Assembly: GCA_035655455.1 (NCBI GenBank)
Contig: DASRUL010000038.1
Span: 1-37,072, forward strand
Source of the DNA: JAHFKM01 sp035655455
GTDB lineage: Archaea; Nanobdellota; Nanobdellia; SCGC-AAA011-G17; GW2011-AR18
Reading direction: 5' to 3'
Length of the DNA: 37,072 nt
A model generated the notes under the pieces. It worked only from the letters and a program-made list of their open reading frames with translations, did no database searches and was not told the DNA's origin. How positions within the stretch are numbered: the first letter of the stretch is position 1; each line of letters begins with the position of its first letter. Position numbers and translations under genes: made by a program. Shown here piece after piece: positions 1 through 6,538 of the stretch.

Positions 1-148
1 GAGGCTCAGTAGAAAGTAGGCCTATTAGTTCTTTGAGTTGAACGTCTTGTTTTATTAAACAATTCTATTTTCCATCTAAAAAGATGTCCTGAAGACATTT
101 TCAAGGAAAGAGTCACTCCCCCCAAACATTTAACTTTCTACTGAGCCT
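1..148. repeat. 148-bp non-coding element with 16-bp terminal inverted repeat
   Basis: Bases 2-17 (AGGCTCAGTAGAAAGT) are repeated as an exact reverse complement at 133-148. The same word extended by one base (17 bp) occurs again in direct orientation at 19187-19203, beside the accessory island. The 115 bases between the arms hold no ORF. The layout resembles a MITE or a remnant of a mobile element; no transposase is visible. The window begins on the first base of the repeat, so a contig break at a repeated sequence is possible. Confidence 0.55.
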
Positions 149-191
149 TTGGTTGAGAAAACTTTAAGTAAAGAAGAGATCTTAGTTTTTT

Positions 192-653
192 ATGAATCTT
201 GAAAGTTCAGCCTTTGTTGATAATGGAAGAATTCCCGAGAAGTATACCTGCGACGGTGAGGATATTTCTCCCCCTTTGTTCTTTAAAAATGTTCCAAAAA
301 GTGCGATATCTTTAGTGTTGATAATGGATGATCGTGACATTCCTGGGTTTGTGAAAGAAAAGTTCGGGATTGAGGCGTGGGATCATTGGGTTGTGTATAA
401 TATTCCCGCTGAGATGCAAGAAGTGAAAGAGGGAGAAGAGTCGAAAGGAGTTTTAGGAAAAAATACAAATAAAAAGTTAGGGTATGGTGGCCCTTGTCCT
501 CCAGATCGGGAGCACAGGTATTTTTTAAGATTGTTCGCTCTTGATAGGGTGTTGAACTTAAAAGAGGGAGCGACGAAGAAGGAAGTGCTTCTGTTGATGA
601 AAGATCATATCATTGAAAAAGCAGAGTTAATGGGAAAGTACAAGCGCAAGTAA
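192..653 (+). CDS. PEBP family protein (YbhB/YbcL, Raf kinase inhibitor-like)
   Basis: A 153-aa protein of the phosphatidylethanolamine-binding protein family, in its compact prokaryotic form. The family signatures are clear: CDGEDISPPLF at residues 20-30, DHWVVYNIP at 64-72 and GYGGPCPPDREHRY at 97-110, which together build the conserved anion-binding pocket. There is no signal peptide or membrane segment, so it is expected in the cytoplasm. The ligand and role of the archaeal members are not established. A weak TATA-like CTTTAAGT lies about 25 bases before the ATG, consistent with a leaderless transcript. It stands alone, converging on the minus-strand gene that ends 3 bases downstream. Confidence 0.93.
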   Translation: MNLESSAFVDNGRIPEKYTCDGEDISPPLFFKNVPKSAISLVLIMDDRDIPGFVKEKFGIEAWDHWVVYNIPAEMQEVKEGEESKGVLGKNTNKKLGYGGPCPPDREHRYFLRLFALDRVLNLKEGATKKEVLLLMKDHIIEKAELMGKYKRK

Positions 654-656
654 GGT

Positions 657-896
657 TTATCTTCCAAAAATCTTTCCCAAGAGGCTGCCAAGCGCTACAA
701 GGATGATTCCAGAAAGAAGAAGCAGGTAAATGTTGCCGAAGCCATAGTACACGAAGGGTTTGATGGTTGTTCCTAAGGATTCGATGAAGAAGCGGGTGTA
801 GAAGTATTTGAATACGAAGATGCTGAGAATGAATATCCAGATGATAAAACCAATAGCCGCTCCTTTCTTCCATGCTTCAAAGTCTTGCCATGCCAT
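657..896 (-). CDS. small two-TM membrane protein
   Basis: A 79-aa protein with two hydrophobic segments, roughly residues 13-35 and 56-76, separated by a short aromatic loop, and a lysine/aspartate-containing N-terminus. No family is recognised. Its ATG follows directly on the stop codon of the upstream site-2 protease gene with no spacer, so the two are almost certainly co-transcribed and may be translationally coupled. It could be a partner or regulator of the protease; that is inference from position only. Confidence 0.7.
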   Translation of the reverse strand: MAWQDFEAWKKGAAIGFIIWIFILSIFVFKYFYTRFFIESLGTTIKPFVYYGFGNIYLLLLSGIILVALGSLLGKIFGR

Positions 897-1619
897 TTAA
901 TCCTTCCAGTAGTAAAGCAATGTCGAAATACCTGCGATGAGAAGGCTTAATCCTAAGGTTAGTGGAAGGCTGAGGAATTTGAGCAAGAATGCTGACAGGA
1001 TGAAACTTAATCCAAAGACGTAAACGAATCTTGATCCGAACAAAATGCCATTCCCATCGAACCCAGGAAGTGGTATCATATACCAGAGTGCGAGAAGAAG
1101 GTTAACGCTAATGAATGTTGGGAATTCTGTGCTGAGACTTTTTTCTAGGACGCTCGCGAGAAGAACAAGGAAGACGTTTGCCAGTGGCCCTGAGAGGAGG
1201 ATGAGCGCTTGTTCGTATCCTGAGACGAGGGGGTATTTTCTTCCTGTGCGCTGGCGTTCTGTGCTGGTGATGGTGTTTCCTCCGATGCCGGTGAAGAAGA
1301 GCTTGCCTTTTGAGGTGAGGGCGAGGAAGAGCGCAATAAGGCTGTAGAGGGGAAGTGGTTTTTTTAGTTCTTTTTTGAAGATGAGGTGTTTGATAGTAAG
1401 CAGATGGTAAGTGCTGTTCGCGTCGAATTTTCTTGCTGTGAGTTTGTGGCTGAGTTCATGAGCGAGGACTGCGATGCTGACGATGAAAATGATTTTGAGA
1501 AAGTTCAGGATCCAAGTGTTCGCAATGAATGTTGGTTGTCCGTCGTTCCATCCGAAAACGATGCTGAGGATAAGGATGGTTGCGAGAAGATGAAGGGCCT
1601 CTTTTTTGTCAAACATCAT
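897..1619 (-). CDS. site-2 protease family (M50) intramembrane metalloprotease
   Basis: A 240-aa polytopic membrane protein with the zinc motif HELSH at residues 54-58 inside a hydrophobic segment, SGPLANV at 143-149, and the third ligand region LPGFDGNG at 184-191 (Asp188). This is the hallmark set of site-2 proteases, which cut membrane-embedded substrates such as anti-sigma factors or signal peptides. There is no PDZ or CBS domain, so it is a minimal form. Two adjacent ATGs are possible starts; 1619 is preferred because a TATA-like TATTAAATA (1640-1648 on the other strand) lies 25 bases upstream. The 79-aa membrane gene follows without a gap. The substrate cannot be read from the sequence. 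Confidence 0.9.
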   Translation of the reverse strand: MMFDKKEALHLLATILILSIVFGWNDGQPTFIANTWILNFLKIIFIVSIAVLAHELSHKLTARKFDANSTYHLLTIKHLIFKKELKKPLPLYSLIALFLALTSKGKLFFTGIGGNTITSTERQRTGRKYPLVSGYEQALILLSGPLANVFLVLLASVLEKSLSTEFPTFISVNLLLALWYMIPLPGFDGNGILFGSRFVYVFGLSFILSAFLLKFLSLPLTLGLSLLIAGISTLLYYWKD

Positions 1620-1639
1620 AGTTGCTCTTGCTTGACAGA

Positions 1640-1673
1640 TATTTAATACTTTCTGATCAAAAAGGTTATATAG
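1640..1673. promoter_or_regulatory. divergent TATA boxes for the site-2 protease and the 1695 gene
   Basis: The minus-strand gene starting at 1619 has TATTAAATA (1640-1648) about 25 bases upstream. The plus-strand gene at 1695 has TTATATAG (1666-1673) about 25 bases upstream. Both spacings fit archaeal leaderless promoters. Confidence 0.55.
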
Positions 1674-1694
1674 CTGTTTTCAGAGTTTTTTGAA

Positions 1695-2465
1695 ATGGCG
1701 TTGCTTACGAATGTTATTATGATAGCGATTGTTGGATTAGCGCTTTATTATGTTTTGAAATATTTTCATGTGTTTGATGAATTCTTAGGGGGTGCCGTTG
1801 GGGGTGTTGGGGGTTTTGTTGCTGGTTCTTTGGAGATTGGTAAAGAATTGATCAGAAAAAAAGTAGACTTGTTGAGAGGGTTTGGGAAGCGGGAGCTCGA
1901 CCTTCGCGCTGAGGGAAAGAAGGCTCTTGAAAAGGCATTGCAGGAGGAGCAAGGCGGCCAGGTGACGGACGAGTTCTATCAGAAGTTTGGACAAAGTTTG
2001 CAAAGGAGGTTTTCGGATGCGAGTGCGATGATAGAAGAAATTGAACGTGCTGAAAAGGAATTGGATAAGTATGAGGCCTCGTTGAAGAGTGCTGCTGCTG
2101 AAAAAGGTGAGATGTTGAACAGGGTAAAGAAACAAGAAGATTCAGAAGAGATTCGTAAGCAGAAGGAGAACATACAAATATGGTTTAATGTGAGAAATAC
2201 TTGCGTGGATGATATAAAAATAATAAGAAAGAAGGCAAAGGGGTTGAAAGAAGGTATGTTGGGGATGAGGGGGTTGTATCAAAAACAGGCGGAGTTGTTG
2301 AAGGGGAGGAATGCTGATGCTGTAAGGAAAATGCAAAATATTGATCAGGAAGCTGACAAGATGTTAAATGAGTGGTTTATATTGTTCGGGGGGGTTGAGG
2401 AAGGATATAGGAAATTTGACAGGGACAATGCTCTGTTGGAAAGGCTTACTGCCTCTTTGCGTTAG
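1695..2465 (+). CDS. membrane-anchored coiled-coil protein of unknown function
   Basis: A 256-aa protein. Residues about 4-22 form a transmembrane helix, followed by a glycine-rich stretch (GGAVGGVGGFVAG) that may form a second, re-entrant or amphipathic segment. Residues about 50-250 are highly charged and helical, with heptad-like spacing, indicating a long cytoplasmic coiled coil. No catalytic motif is seen and no family is recognised. The ATG is set by the TATA box at 1666-1673. Its last four bases overlap the stop region of the convergent TraB-like gene. A scaffold or membrane-organising role is possible but not shown. Confidence 0.75.
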   Translation: MALLTNVIMIAIVGLALYYVLKYFHVFDEFLGGAVGGVGGFVAGSLEIGKELIRKKVDLLRGFGKRELDLRAEGKKALEKALQEEQGGQVTDEFYQKFGQSLQRRFSDASAMIEEIERAEKELDKYEASLKSAAAEKGEMLNRVKKQEDSEEIRKQKENIQIWFNVRNTCVDDIKIIRKKAKGLKEGMLGMRGLYQKQAELLKGRNADAVRKMQNIDQEADKMLNEWFILFGGVEEGYRKFDRDNALLERLTASLR

Positions 2466-3130
2466 TCTGTTTCAATCTTCTTGAGTTCTTCTACGAGTTC
2501 TTTTTCGTGTCCTGCGCCGACGACAGCGACGATTTTTTTGAAGTGTTTTGTGAGTTTGAGCAGATTTTTTGCCATGTATTTGTTTCTGTCTTCAACAAGG
2601 GTTTTGTGTACGTTGGGGTAACGGGTTTTAAGCTGTTTAATCAGGTGTTGGACGAGTTTTTGTTCTGGAACTTTGGTGAGATCAATGCTGATTTTTTGTT
2701 TGGAGAATGGCGAAAAGAGGAGGTCTTTGAGGAATCTGAATTTTTCTTTCCAGGTGATGCTCTTGGAGAATTTTTTGAGCGTTACGTCTAAGGGTTGGTC
2801 GATGAGTGCGATGCTGCAGTTGTTTGCTCTCGCTGTGACTGCGGCCTTCAGCATTTCTGTGCCAGGGCTGACTCCTACCTTGTTGCCGAGTTTCCGTTCT
2901 GCGAGTTCTCCGAAGACTGCGAAGAGCCAGCCTTTGAAGCCGAGGTGGGTGATATCTTTGAGGGTTGGTCGTCTCTTGGTGGAGGTGGTGAGTGCGTGGT
3001 AGCGTGCCTTGTCGAGTTCGAGTGCGACAAGATCAGGCGCTTCTAAAGTGATGGTTTTTTCAACTTGGCTGATGCTTTCTTGCGCGATGTGGGAGGTTCC
3101 GATGATAACTATATTTTTGTACCTATGCAT
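2462..3130 (-). CDS. TraB/PrgY-domain protein, soluble short form
   Basis: A 222-aa protein of the TraB family. It shows GTSHIAQES at residues 11-19, PGTEM at 89-93, EDRNKYMA at 180-187 and VVGAGH at 203-208, the conserved elements of the TraB domain (an EreA/ChaN-like fold thought to be a peptidase). In the enterococcal PrgY/TraB proteins this domain restrains pheromone signalling; the archaeal role is unknown. The usual C-terminal membrane-spanning part of longer archaeal homologues is missing, so this is the catalytic-like domain only. The ATG at 3130 is supported by a TATTTAAG-type TATA box 25 bases upstream. It overlaps the convergent coiled-coil gene by 4 bp. Confidence 0.88.
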   Translation of the reverse strand: MHRYKNIVIIGTSHIAQESISQVEKTITLEAPDLVALELDKARYHALTTSTKRRPTLKDITHLGFKGWLFAVFGELAERKLGNKVGVSPGTEMLKAAVTARANNCSIALIDQPLDVTLKKFSKSITWKEKFRFLKDLLFSPFSKQKISIDLTKVPEQKLVQHLIKQLKTRYPNVHKTLVEDRNKYMAKNLLKLTKHFKKIVAVVGAGHEKELVEELKKIETD

Positions 3131-3144
3131 AAAAAAATGGAAAA

Positions 3145-3162
3145 CTATTTAAACTTAAATAG
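3145..3162. promoter_or_regulatory. near-palindromic bidirectional TATA element
   Basis: CTATTTAAACTTAAATAG is an 18-bp near palindrome. Read rightward it supplies the TATA box for the PRC-barrel gene (ATG 3191); read leftward it supplies the TATA box for the TraB-like gene (ATG 3130) at leaderless distance. Confidence 0.55.
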
Positions 3163-3190
3163 GTATGGTTGTCGCAACAATGGTGATTGC

Positions 3191-3472
3191 ATGATTAAAA
3201 CAAGGAGAGTGAGTGACATCTACGGGATGCCTGTGTATACAGATGATGGATTGTATTATGGGGATGTGGAGGAGTCTGTCTTTAGCGGAAATAAGGTGCA
3301 TGGATGGCGGGTGCGTGCGACAAAGAATTCGATGTTGACGCGGGTGTTGTCTGGCGCGAAAGGTGTGTTGATTCCTCATCAGTTTGTGAAATCCATCGGG
3401 GATATTATGATTGTTTCTTCGCACGCGTTGCCTTCGAGTGAGGAGGCTGGTGAGGCTGTAGAAGAATTCTGA
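3191..3472 (+). CDS. PRC-barrel domain protein
   Basis: A 93-aa protein reading MIKTRRVSDIYGMPVYTDDG and onward, the typical opening of a PRC-barrel: a small beta-barrel first seen in the photosynthetic reaction centre H subunit and in RimM, often used as an RNA- or protein-binding adaptor in archaea. The frame is open further upstream, to 3065, but that extension overlaps the opposite TraB gene and lies before the TATA box at 3146-3153, so the ATG at 3191 is the likelier start. The C-terminus is an acidic tail. The downstream transporter-like gene starts 2 bases after its stop, so the two form an operon. Confidence 0.82.
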   Translation: MIKTRRVSDIYGMPVYTDDGLYYGDVEESVFSGNKVHGWRVRATKNSMLTRVLSGAKGVLIPHQFVKSIGDIMIVSSHALPSSEEAGEAVEEF

Positions 3473-3474
3473 GA

Positions 3475-3801
3475 ATGGTTTCTTTCAAGGTGCTCTTCTT
3501 CCTTCTTATTTTTTTGGCGGTGTTGTTTGAGATTGTCGCTGATGTCTTGTTCAAAAAGTGGAGTATGGAGTCTAAGACTTTTTTGTTTGTTGTGGGCATT
3601 GTCTTGTATGCTATTGGAACGGTTTTTTGGGCGTTTTCTTTGAAGTATGAGTTTTTGTCAAGAGCGATTATTGTTTTTACTGTGGTGAATTTGGTCGTGA
3701 TCAGTCTTGTTGGTGTGATTTTTTTTAAGGAGAGTTTGTCTCTAGTGAACAAGGTTGGAATCTTTGCTGGGCTTCTGAGTGTGGTGTTGGTGGAGTGGTA
3801 A
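3475..3801 (+). CDS. small DMT-superfamily (SMR/EamA-like) membrane protein
   Basis: A 108-aa, four-TM protein. The overall size, the early FEIVADVLFKKW segment and the ending GIFAGLLSVVLVEW resemble small multidrug resistance or half-EamA transporters of the drug/metabolite superfamily, which work as dimers. A glutamate in TM1 (residue 19) sits where SMR proteins carry their essential proton-coupling Glu14. The substrate is unknown. The gene is in one operon with the PRC-barrel gene, 2 bases downstream. Confidence 0.75.
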   Translation: MVSFKVLFFLLIFLAVLFEIVADVLFKKWSMESKTFLFVVGIVLYAIGTVFWAFSLKYEFLSRAIIVFTVVNLVVISLVGVIFFKESLSLVNKVGIFAGLLSVVLVEW

Positions 3802-3865
3802 GCGTTTTTGCAAAACAAGCGTATTCCTGAAAAGAGTGGTTTTTTACGTGTTATGAACCACAACG

Positions 3866-3873
3866 TTTAAATA
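3866..3873 (+). promoter_or_regulatory. TATA box of the triplicated membrane-protein operon
   Basis: TTTAAATA lies about 25 bases before the ATG at 3896. A purine-rich GAGGAGG element also sits just upstream of that ATG. Confidence 0.5.
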
Positions 3874-3895
3874 GTTCTTTTGGAAAAAGAGGAGG

Positions 3896-4465
3896 ATGGT
3901 GACAGTGCTGCAGAACGCGATTAATTTCTTCAGAGATTTTGGTTTATTTGATGTTGTTCTTCCGTTTTTGCTTGTCTTTGCGATTGTGTTTGCCATTTTG
4001 GAGAAGACGCGTATTTTAGGGAATGAGGGTTCTGGTGACAAGGCGGTTCCGAAGCATTCGTTGAATTCGACTGTTGCGTTTGTGGTTGCGTTGTTGGTGG
4101 TTGCGACGAACAAGGTGGTGACTGCTATTAACGCTGCGCTGCCGAATGTGGTGTTGCTCGTTGTGTTGTTGGTGAGTTTTTTGTTGGTGCTTGGTGTTTT
4201 TTACAAGGAAGGCAACTTTGACTTTTCTGAGAAGTATCAGACGTGGACAAAGGTGTTTGCTGGGTTGATCTTCGCGGCGATCTTGTTGATCTTCGCGGAC
4301 TCTATTGAGTATAGCGGCCAGCAGTCGTGGTTGGATTTTGTGTTGGATTATGTGATTCAGAATTATAGCAGCACTGTGGTAGGAGCAATCGTAATGCTTA
4401 TAATCTTGGTTGGTGCTGTCCTGTATATCACGCGTGGGATGAAGATAGGAAAAGAGGAGAAGTAG
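3896..4465 (+). CDS. polytopic membrane protein, paralogue 1 of 3
   Basis: A 189-aa protein with about five hydrophobic segments. After a short amphipathic N-terminus it carries the signature LPFLLVFAIVFAILEKTRI (about residues 22-40), which returns in the next two genes. A loop with polar and charged residues follows, then pairs of TM helices and a basic C-terminus (MKIGKEEK). No known domain is recognised. The three paralogues are adjacent, 2-3 bases apart, and form the first operon of the pilus-like locus. The small size and tandem copies suggest subunits of one hetero-oligomeric membrane complex; this is inference. Confidence 0.8.
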   Translation: MVTVLQNAINFFRDFGLFDVVLPFLLVFAIVFAILEKTRILGNEGSGDKAVPKHSLNSTVAFVVALLVVATNKVVTAINAALPNVVLLVVLLVSFLLVLGVFYKEGNFDFSEKYQTWTKVFAGLIFAAILLIFADSIEYSGQQSWLDFVLDYVIQNYSSTVVGAIVMLIILVGAVLYITRGMKIGKEEK

Positions 4466-4467
4466 GA

Positions 4468-5034
4468 ATGTTGCTGCAGGCTGGAAGTTTTGACTTTAGG
4501 ACTTTTGTGGGATACTTGCAGGATATTGGCGCGTATGAGATTTTTTTGCCATTCTTGCTTGTTTTCGCGATCGTGTTCGCTGTGTTGGAGAAGACGAAGA
4601 TTTTTGGGGAGAAGTCGAACATTAATGTCGTTGTCGCGTTTATCATTGGCTTGTTGTTGGTGGTGCAGCAGGGCGTGGTTGCGACGATTAACAATTTCTT
4701 GCCTCAGGTTTCGTTGATTATTGTGGTAGCGTTGGCTTTCTTGTTAGTGGTTGCGATGCTTGCGGGAAGGGAGTTTGAGGGCTTGAAAAACTGGGGGTTG
4801 ACTGCTGCTACGATTATTGCGGTGATTGCGCTTGTGTTGGCGTTGAATCCTTCATGGCCTGACTTTTTGAGTGCCTATGATCGTGATCAGGTGTTGTATA
4901 TTGGCCTTGGCCTTCTCTTTGCAATTGGTGCGATCTGGTTGGTCGCGGGTGTCGGGAGGAACAGGGGACAGGGTGAGGGAATTGCTGGCGCGTTGGGTGC
5001 GATAGATAAGGCGTTGCGGAAGAAGGGTGAATGA
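4468..5034 (+). CDS. polytopic membrane protein, paralogue 2 of 3
   Basis: A 188-aa protein clearly homologous to its neighbours: the segment LPFLLVFAIVFAVLEKTKIF (about residues 27-46) differs from that of paralogue 1 at very few positions. It has five or so TM helices and a basic, glycine-rich C-terminal tail after residue 165. It starts 2 bases after the previous stop and ends 3 bases before paralogue 3. Function is unknown. The tail is cytoplasmic if the positive-inside rule holds. Confidence 0.8.
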   Translation: MLLQAGSFDFRTFVGYLQDIGAYEIFLPFLLVFAIVFAVLEKTKIFGEKSNINVVVAFIIGLLLVVQQGVVATINNFLPQVSLIIVVALAFLLVVAMLAGREFEGLKNWGLTAATIIAVIALVLALNPSWPDFLSAYDRDQVLYIGLGLLFAIGAIWLVAGVGRNRGQGEGIAGALGAIDKALRKKGE

Positions 5035-5037
5035 ATT

Positions 5038-5568
5038 ATGGCGACGTTGCTTGATGTTGGGGTGTTGGGGTTCTTCTTGCCTGTGTTTGTGTTCATGTTT
5101 CTTTTCACAGTCTTGTTCGCTGTGTTGGAGAAGACGAAGATTCTTGGTGAGAATAGACTGTTGAATATTGCTGCCGCGTTTTCTGTTGCCGCTATTTCTA
5201 TTTTTGTTGGAAGGCTTACGAGCTTGATTGGGATTGCTGTTCCTTGGATTGTGTTTGTCTTTGTGATTTTGTTGTTGATCTTCATGATTTTTGGTTTCTT
5301 TGATGTGAGCAAGGAGAAGATTTGGGATTTGTTTGGTGAGACGACAGCGTTTATCGTGATCTTGATCATTTTGTTAATCGCGATTATAATTGTGTTTGAG
5401 GGAACGGTGAGCCCGTACGTGCCTGGTCCTGATGGAACAGTGAGCGGTGTTCCGAATCCAAGAAGTGAGACCTTGCGCACATTGACGCACCCAAGGATGC
5501 TTGGCGCGATTTTTATGTTGGTTGTTGCCGCTTCGACAGTGAGTTATTTGAGCAAGAAGATTACTTAG
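5038..5568 (+). CDS. polytopic membrane protein, paralogue 3 of 3
   Basis: A 176-aa protein and the most diverged copy, but it keeps FTVLFAVLEKTKILGENR (about residues 23-40), the core of the shared signature. After two further TM pairs it has an extra polar loop around residues 120-145 (SPYVPGPDGTVSGVPNP), rich in proline and glycine and probably exposed. The last TM is followed by a short SKK tail. It overlaps the convergent coiled-coil gene by 8 bp. No function is recognised. Confidence 0.8.
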   Translation: MATLLDVGVLGFFLPVFVFMFLFTVLFAVLEKTKILGENRLLNIAAAFSVAAISIFVGRLTSLIGIAVPWIVFVFVILLLIFMIFGFFDVSKEKIWDLFGETTAFIVILIILLIAIIIVFEGTVSPYVPGPDGTVSGVPNPRSETLRTLTHPRMLGAIFMLVVAASTVSYLSKKIT

Positions 5569-6088
5569 GAATATTTTTGAGTTCTTGGGTGATTCTTCCG
5601 AGTTCTTTGATGTTGCTGACAAGAGGTTCGGTGATTTTTTCAAAGACTTTTTCCAAGGCTTTCATTTCTGTGTGGACGCTCTTGATGTCTTGGTCATATT
5701 CATGTATTTTTCCTACAACTGCGTTTTGCAAATTTTCAAAACGTTGGTTAATTCTGATAATTTCTTGTTTGATGGAGAGGATGCTGGTTTCTGCGCGTTC
5801 TTTCCAGACTGCTAGGTCTCCAACCCTGGCCAAGAATTCTTCCCAGCGTTCGTTGACAATGGCTTCCGCGATTTCGTGGATCTTGTCAGCGTCGTAGGCT
5901 GGAGCTTCTTGCTGGACTTGCGTTGCGTACTGGGAGAGAATGTTTTGTGCCTCCGGTTGTTCTTCTGGTTCTTCTTGGGCTGGAGCTTCTGGCGCTTCTG
6001 GAAGGTCTGTTGGCTCTGGCGCGTCTCCGATAAGGCCTGAGACTCCTGCCTTGATCTCAGCGTAGTCCTTGTTGTTGGGTTGAACCAT
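5561..6088 (-). CDS. soluble coiled-coil protein with acidic Pro/Glu linker
   Basis: A 175-aa protein with no membrane segment. Residues about 22-48 are a proline/glutamate/alanine-rich linker; residues about 65-172 are helical with heptad-like hydrophobic spacing. It is translated in an operon with the upstream coiled-coil gene: the two overlap by 32 bp in different frames. Because it lies between the paralogous membrane proteins and the secretion ATPase, it may be a cytoplasmic scaffold, analogous in position to archaellum ArlC/D/E proteins. No sequence signature of those families is seen, so the link is only positional. Confidence 0.75.
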   Translation of the reverse strand: MVQPNNKDYAEIKAGVSGLIGDAPEPTDLPEAPEAPAQEEPEEQPEAQNILSQYATQVQQEAPAYDADKIHEIAEAIVNERWEEFLARVGDLAVWKERAETSILSIKQEIIRINQRFENLQNAVVGKIHEYDQDIKSVHTEMKALEKVFEKITEPLVSNIKELGRITQELKNIPK

Positions 6089-6476
6089 GGGGTGCCTCTT
6101 TTTTTTGTTCCGCTAATGCCAATTTTTGTTCGATGATCCTGTCAACGTCTTTTTCTGTGACGAAGTTCATGGGGTTCCAGTAATTAATATATCTTTCTAG
6201 GACGGTGACGTCTTCTTTGCGGGCGGATTTTTCAAGTTCTGCGATGAGATGGCGTAAGGTTTCTTTGATGCTGAAGAGTTCTGTTTTAATTTCTTTTATG
6301 TCGCTGTTGATTGCCCTGATTTCGTTGAGAACTTTTTTGTATTCTGCAACCATATTATTGTTGATGAGCAGCACCCTGTCTCTGAGGAGATTGTATTTGC
6401 CTTCAAGGGATCTTATTCGAGAATTGAGGTCGAGAAGGAATTCTTGGAATCCTTGTTGTTGGGTTTCTGTGTCCAT
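6057..6476 (-). CDS. coiled-coil protein with LERYINYWNPMNFV motif
   Basis: A 139-aa soluble protein. Residues about 8-90 form a coiled coil. It is followed by a conspicuous aromatic motif LERYINYWNPMNFVT (about residues 94-108), an acidic segment and a polar, disordered end. The combination of a coiled coil with a short aromatic docking-like motif recalls archaellum accessory (ArlC/D/E) architecture, but I do not recognise the family. The ATG at 6476 lies about 20 bases from the shared TATA element at 6492-6499, so the transcript would be leaderless. It is divergent from the secretion ATPase. Confidence 0.75.
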   Translation of the reverse strand: MDTETQQQGFQEFLLDLNSRIRSLEGKYNLLRDRVLLINNNMVAEYKKVLNEIRAINSDIKEIKTELFSIKETLRHLIAELEKSARKEDVTVLERYINYWNPMNFVTEKDVDRIIEQKLALAEQKKEAPHGSTQQQGLR

Positions 6477-6491
6477 GGTTGTGAGCGAAAA

Positions 6492-6499
6492 CTATATAA
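6492..6499. promoter_or_regulatory. shared TATA element between coiled-coil genes and ATPase
   Basis: CTATATAA reads as a TATA box on both strands. Leftward the ATG at 6476 is at leaderless distance; rightward the ATG at 6539 is about 40 bases away, leaving a short leader. Opposed promoters here would co-regulate the scaffold and motor genes. Confidence 0.5.
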
Positions 6500-6538
6500 C
6501 GCTTGGTTTGGGTGAGTAATAAACATTGCGGTTGAAGG

